Positions 4,723 to 6,656 of a stretch of DNA of 6,656 nt are shown here, in pieces. Numbering within the stretch: the first letter of the stretch is position 1; each line of letters starts with the position of its first letter. The stretch comes from Clostridia bacterium (GTDB lineage: Bacteria > Bacillota > Clostridia > Oscillospirales > CAG-272): positions 1 through 6,656 of the forward strand of contig JAQXKW010000118.1 of assembly GCA_029010655.1 (NCBI GenBank), in the 5' to 3' direction. Both the position numbers and the translations under genes were made by a program. The notes below the pieces were generated by a model. It was not told the DNA's origin, ran no database searches, and saw nothing but the letters and a program-made list of their open reading frames with translations.

Positions 4723-6656
4723 GACAAATATGAGGCGAGGTATTGCGTTGCTGCTTGTGTCGGCTATGCTCATAACATCTGTGAGTATGGGTGCGGCAAT
4801 AGGCACAAAAGCCGTGCGAAGCGCACAAACCGTTTCCTTTGGCAGCTTGATTGCGGATAATGCTTTGGAATTGGGAGATGCCGAAAAAGGCATACTCCGC
4901 TCAGGGCTTCTTGCAGGGGATACCTTTACATATATATCGCCGGATAACAGCGACGGACTCATAGCGGTGGACCCGGACGCAAAGAAGATTACCGTATCGC
5001 CCTATACGGACGAGCTTGGCAATATGTGGACAGCGGCTGTGTGCCGTATTGTGTATGACGGAGGAAAAGAAACCGTCGCACTTATCGACGGCGAAGGCAG
5101 ATTTGAATATGACGGAAGCTCTTATGCCGCAGAGGCGGACTATAAGCTCACCGTTTCGGCCGGCGATCCGACCTTTACTGAAAAATTGCTCAAAGCTCCC
5201 TATATGCTCGCAAAGGGCGTTGATAATCTGAATGTGCTTTGCAGCTATAATGTGCAGATGCCCCTGGATGTGCTGGCTCAAAACAAGGATTTGCTTCAGA
5301 TAGCGGCTGACGGCTTCGATCTTTACGCTCCGGACGGATCGTCTATGGGTCATGTAGACCTGCCATGCAAGCCAAATGCACAAAATCTCTTAAAACAGTA
5401 TAATGCCAACGGCGGCAAATTTGACCTGAAGGTCAGGGGAGACGAGTGTATCGCCGCCGCCGCAAAAACCGCATATCTTATCTCCGGCGGACAGAATATT
5501 AAAAAGGCCGCCGCAGATACCTATAAGGATTTCAGCGCCATTTATGCAGACCTTACCAATTCCTTCTATCAGTCTGCAATGGTAGCATATCAAATTGCCA
5601 CACAGGAAACCATAGACATTATGTGCACAACCCTCAGCAAGTGGCTTGCAACCGTCAAGCCCGTTGCGGAGGATTCCTGGGCAATTCTTGAAAACACCGA
5701 TGTGTTGGCTGAGGGGCTTACCGACGCACAGTATGCAGAGCTTGACACCCTGATAGCCGCTGACGCAACTTTGGCGGACAGACCCTTTAACGGAGCCGTT
5801 CCGGAAACGCTCACTGTTAACACGTCAACGGTAGAAGCCGAGGTAAACCGCTATGCGGTAACCGTTCAGGTTCTGGCGCGGGTCGTTGACAGAGAGACTA
5901 AAGACTCCGCCGAGCTGACCGCGCTTCCCGCGGAAACTGCCGTTATTAAGATGATTCCGGGCAGTACGGGAGCGGAAATTCTTTCCCGGGTTGAAGCATC
6001 GGGAGTTGAAGAAAGTGCTCTCGCCGGCTGGGATTCCTTCTACGGAGTAAACGAAGACAATTATATCCGCAGCGTATCTGTGGATTTGACCGAAGATTAT
6101 ACGCTTGAGGGTAATATTACCTATACAATCACTTATACCCCCCGTACCCTGACTGTGACCTACGGTGAAGGCTATGGGGAGGGAGAAAAGACCCCTGCGG
6201 AGGTACCCTACGGTTATCAGATGAAGCTTCCCGCATATAACGGGGATTTGGTATATGACTACACGGTCAACGGAAGTGAAGCCGACCAGGGCGACGTTGT
6301 CCGCATTACCGGAAACACCTACCTTTCCCGTGTAACCGGAAAAGCATGGAACTATTACGGAATAGGAAAGCTCGTCTCCGGAAACTATGCGACAGGCGAC
6401 ACAGTCGCACAGAATATTTTAACAAGCACCGCGCTGAGGACAGGCACCTTCCGCCTGCGTACTCCCGGAAATGCCGACGGACTGCTTTCCATGGATAGCT
6501 CAACGGGAGTATATACGGTAACGGCGAAAGCGTTCAAGGCAGACACCGGCGATTTGTGGTGGATACCCGAAACCGGAACGCTCAAGGGCGGCGAGGCCGA
6601 CGGCACAGCTATCAGCTTTACCTTGGCAGACGGTATTAACTATACCGCAGAATTTG
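4709..6656 (+). CDS. Large secreted surface protein with a repeated N-terminal domain (3' end missing)
   Basis: The frame is open for 649 codons from ATG 4709 to the window end with no stop; an in-frame TGA at 4640 bounds it upstream. The second ATG at 4730 is also possible. The ribosome binding site is poor for both. Residues 1 to about 39 are a signal peptide: a basic start (Lys5, Arg9, Arg10), hydrophobic IALLLVSAMLITSV, then small residues. Residues about 44-145 are a beta-rich domain (TFTYISPDNSDGL). Residues about 260-360 look helical. Residues about 470-535 contain a Thr/Tyr/Gly-rich section (TYTPRTLTVTYGEGYGEG). From about 550 the N-terminal domain recurs (TFRLRTPGNADGL). This points to a modular adhesin or S-layer-type protein. 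No anchor, SLH or LPXTG motif is visible in the available part. I cannot name the family. Synonymous-site G+C is higher than in the island genes. Confidence 0.9.
   Translation, partial: MRLIKTNMRRGIALLLVSAMLITSVSMGAAIGTKAVRSAQTVSFGSLIADNALELGDAEKGILRSGLLAGDTFTYISPDNSDGLIAVDPDAKKITVSPYTDELGNMWTAAVCRIVYDGGKETVALIDGEGRFEYDGSSYAAEADYKLTVSAGDPTFTEKLLKAPYMLAKGVDNLNVLCSYNVQMPLDVLAQNKDLLQIAADGFDLYAPDGSSMGHVDLPCKPNAQNLLKQYNANGGKFDLKVRGDECIAAAAKTAYLISGGQNIKKAAADTYKDFSAIYADLTNSFYQSAMVAYQIATQETIDIMCTTLSKWLATVKPVAEDSWAILENTDVLAEGLTDAQYAELDTLIAADATLADRPFNGAVPETLTVNTSTVEAEVNRYAVTVQVLARVVDRETKDSAELTALPAETAVIKMIPGSTGAEILSRVEASGVEESALAGWDSFYGVNEDNYIRSVSVDLTEDYTLEGNITYTITYTPRTLTVTYGEGYGEGEKTPAEVPYGYQMKLPAYNGDLVYDYTVNGSEADQGDVVRITGNTYLSRVTGKAWNYYGIGKLVSGNYATGDTVAQNILTSTALRTGTFRLRTPGNADGLLSMDSSTGVYTVTAKAFKADTGDLWWIPETGTLKGGEADGTAISFTLADGINYTAEF

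Noticed and set aside
4672..6606. Minus-strand frames opposite the surface-protein gene
   Set aside because: The + strand frame is open for nearly 2 kb with a signal peptide and an internal domain repeat; the opposite frames are shadows of it.

Overview
The window looks like the chromosome of a gut-type Clostridium-class Firmicute, perhaps near Ruminococcaceae/Oscillospiraceae. This rests on the lysyl-tRNA synthetase sequence, consensus sigma-A promoters, AGGAGG-type ribosome binding sites, a Gram-positive lipoprotein signal and a large secreted surface protein. The placement is an inference. All supported genes are on the + strand.

Region 1 (1-1425) is the 3' part of a class II lysyl-tRNA synthetase gene. 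It runs in frame, through an Ala/Pro/Glu/Val linker, into a C-terminal EMAPII/Trbp111-type tRNA-binding domain of the kind usually seen at the end of MetRS. Codon choice changes sharply where the fused part begins.

Region 2 (about 1459-3800) is an AT-richer island with two tightly spaced genes. One encodes an unrecognised 383-residue cytosolic protein with Cys clusters, the other a 272-residue lipoprotein with predicted beta-rich domains. The island is bracketed by two arrays of four short direct repeats with nearly the same geometry (start-to-start steps 12/10/11 on the left, 13/10/11 on the right). They share the 14-mer ACCAATTTACACCA, exactly 2300 bp apart. No recombinase is encoded inside. 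The best reading is a non-autonomous or decayed integrative cassette placed just behind lysS, between the gene and a strong terminator. A palindrome in front of the first gene may be its operator.

Region 3 (3827-4708) is a long non-coding stretch. It opens with two back-to-back hairpins. Next comes a near-consensus promoter (TTGACT-N17-TATAAT) whose spacer holds a perfect 7-3-7 inverted repeat. About 300 bp of hairpin-rich, apparently non-coding sequence follows, then a second good promoter (TTGCAT-N17-TATAAT). A weak candidate leader ORF ends inside the start of the next gene.

Region 4 (4709-6656, continuing off the window) is an uninterrupted reading frame for a large secreted surface protein. 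It has a signal peptide, and an N-terminal domain that recurs near residue 550. Its base composition is close to lysS and unlike the island.

Taken together, a core gene (lysS) and a cell-surface gene appear to be separated by a small acquired two-gene cassette and a heavily regulated intergenic region.
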